Source of the DNA: Ichthyocystis sparus
Lineage (GTDB): Bacteria; Pseudomonadota; Gammaproteobacteria; Burkholderiales; 2013Ark19i
Strand: one strand, 5' to 3'
Length of the DNA stretch: 21,821 nucleotides
NCBI RefSeq assembly: GCF_900078755.1
Contig: NZ_FKIH01000017.1
Part shown: positions 20,205-21,821 of the stretch, one piece after another
How positions within the stretch are numbered: position 1 is the first letter of the stretch
Layout: each line of letters opens with the position of its first letter
The notes under the pieces: model-generated
What the model saw: only the letters and a program-made list of their open reading frames with translations
What the model was told of the DNA's origin: nothing
Database searches by the model: none
Translations under genes and position numbers: made by a program

Positions 20205-21821
20205 CACTAATAACATAAGTAGTAACAGAAAGAAGAAACACTAATTGTTAGCACAACTATCCACTCAGATAATTCATCTTCTAAAAATTACCAAGACAGC
20301 AGAAAAAGAAGTACTGACTATGGACAATTCAACTTCTTCTATAGCTAACAAAGGGCTCTGAAAAATCTAAGGTAGAAGAATCAGTGCCAACCATAGATGA
20401 TTTATATATCAATTTAGAAGTAGAACCAATATCGGCCACAGAACCACCACTAGCTACTTCATCAACATGAGATACTGCTCGTACTATTAATTCTCTTATA
20501 ATTAAACCGGGCCCTGAAACTGCCAACGCAGGAACACCAGTACTAGCATAAGCATTAACAAAATCTCCCCCGCAAAGAAGAGTAAATAATGATTACTTCC
20601 CAGAGATTGATGGAACAAGAAAAGAGCCTATTAAATTCCCACTTTGCTACAAAAATATCCTGCATAGCTTTTATAAGAACTCTACCTAGAGATATCCAAA
20701 AACCTCACCTCTTAACATATTTACCGCTAATTACAATAAGCTTAAGCTACGACCAGAAGCACCCCATGCCCTAACACTAAAAGAGAGTTAATGAAATCAA
20801 ATCGGCACAAAACCAAGCATGATAAGCATCAAAGAACTTGTCCACGGCCAATTTTATAAAGCATCACAGCTATAACCAAACATGCTATTCAGAACCTTAA
20901 AGCTTACTCATGGCATACAATACCGTATTCTCACAATAGACGATTAAGTACGTATAGCTGATGAACTAATCTCACAGATAAGAACATTAACTATTTCGCT
21001 AACCTAAGGAAGTATTTTAAAACCAAACAAATCTACAAAAACAGTAAACCCTGGATCAAGAGAAGGAGGATCAGAAAGAAATGAAGGTGTAGAAGCAAAA
21101 GCAACAGTAGCAATAGCACTTTGAATCCTACCATAACCAAAAACTCTGAATTAATCTCTAAATTCCATATAAAAGCACCAAACACTCTCTAGCCATAGCG
21201 ACTGTATTGGCAAAAAACAATTCCCTAGATTGAGCAACTTCCATGTCACTAAATCCCCTCCTCTCTTCACCAAAGAGATACAAAGAAGAAATAATTCTAT
21301 GATGAACATTTCTCAAGATACACTTCATTAAAACCGTGCACACCCTCTTCAACAGCAACAAACAATTCGCAACGTAAAATAGAAATATCTCTTTCTCCAA
21401 AGGCAATACTTAAGAAAAAGGTGGTCTCCCATAAGAGATCTAAAAATTGAAACAGCCATTTCTTAAAGTGTACGTAAAAAATCATTTCCATACTATACTC
21501 AATAGTTTGAAAAGAATGAAATTAACTCCCTCTAGAAGAGCACTAGTACCAAAAAGTGAAGGAGCAAAAGCAATTATAATTCTTATAGTAATAGAATGAA
21601 CAGAGCAGTGACAAATATCAGCAATATAGCGGGAACACATCCGTTACTCTTCTTATTCTTACTACAGCTATCATAAGCTTACACACAGAGATAGTAACGT
21701 CAGTGGAGATAGCAGCAGCGAAGAAAATAGCAACAAAGATAGAGTAGCAGAAGTAATACACGGTACACCTAATCACCATAAGGAAAAACCTGAACATGCC
21801 GTGAGCCGCCAATATCTTCTC
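20205..21821 (-). pseudogene. psi-4: decayed member with 1-2 modules, 5' end off the right edge
   Basis: Read right to left: the GLQQ-region remnant at the very edge, the Thr/Ala stretch, module 1 (about 21130-21510), one module 2 (about 20440-21070, with LFGF, EVSEIV and GDFVNAYA remnants), and the C-terminal linker with the SVTTSV region at 20207-20240. The LGLKKS/YSGN region and the basic tail are gone. Frame breaks throughout leave pieces no longer than about 82 codons. Like psi-2 it has a single module 2, and it shares its truncation point with psi-1. The family start would lie shortly beyond the window. Confidence 0.8.

Overview
The window looks like accessory DNA from a host-associated bacterium. 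It is an array of one amplified protein family, entirely on the minus strand, with no housekeeping gene, tRNA, rRNA, transposase or CRISPR. Bacterial origin is supported by uninterrupted 2.6-2.8 kb reading frames. In four of the five frames a GGAG Shine-Dalgarno core lies 5-6 nt before a GTG or ATG that sits exactly at the start of protein conservation. Codon use is AT-leaning. A compact intracellular genome with tandemly arrayed families recalls what I remember of Candidatus Ichthyocystis (betaproteobacteria causing fish gill epitheliocystis). That is recall plus inference, not a database match.

Layout from left to right: gene A (1-2381, C-terminus off the left edge); pseudogene psi-1 (2873-3543); gene B (4163-6943); psi-2 (7491-9420); gene C (9572-12187); gene D (12815-15415); psi-3 (15859-16821); gene E (17054-19723); psi-4 (20205 to beyond the right edge). 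Intact genes and decayed relatives largely alternate. Only C and D are adjacent without a pseudogene between them. Spacers are repeats too: an upstream block of about 350-450 nt precedes each intact gene, and a downstream element of about 150 nt follows several of them.

Protein plan: (i) a short conserved hydrophilic N-terminus (MNPVAGVGG, then D-ADQV and GLQQ) with no Sec signal; (ii) a Thr/Ala/Ser/Val-rich stretch; (iii) a basic KGKGPAPKR motif; (iv) three globular units of about 130-150 residues; (v) a Ser-rich tail ending in a lysine/arginine cluster. A, B, D and E carry one ECCGF-type unit (module 1) followed by two LFGF-type units (module 2). C instead carries three module 1 units joined by Pro/Thr/Ala/Ser dipeptide repeats. 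I recognise neither module. No membrane segment was evident. The proteins look like soluble, possibly secreted, host-directed proteins with nuclear-localisation-like tails, but function is unproven.

Signs of rapid diversification: 18-bp, 30-bp and hexamer in-frame repeats in linkers, a 105-bp duplication in C, a 96-bp duplication in E, a nine-G tract replacing the Shine-Dalgarno of gene A, and a decayed subfamily interspersed with the live genes.
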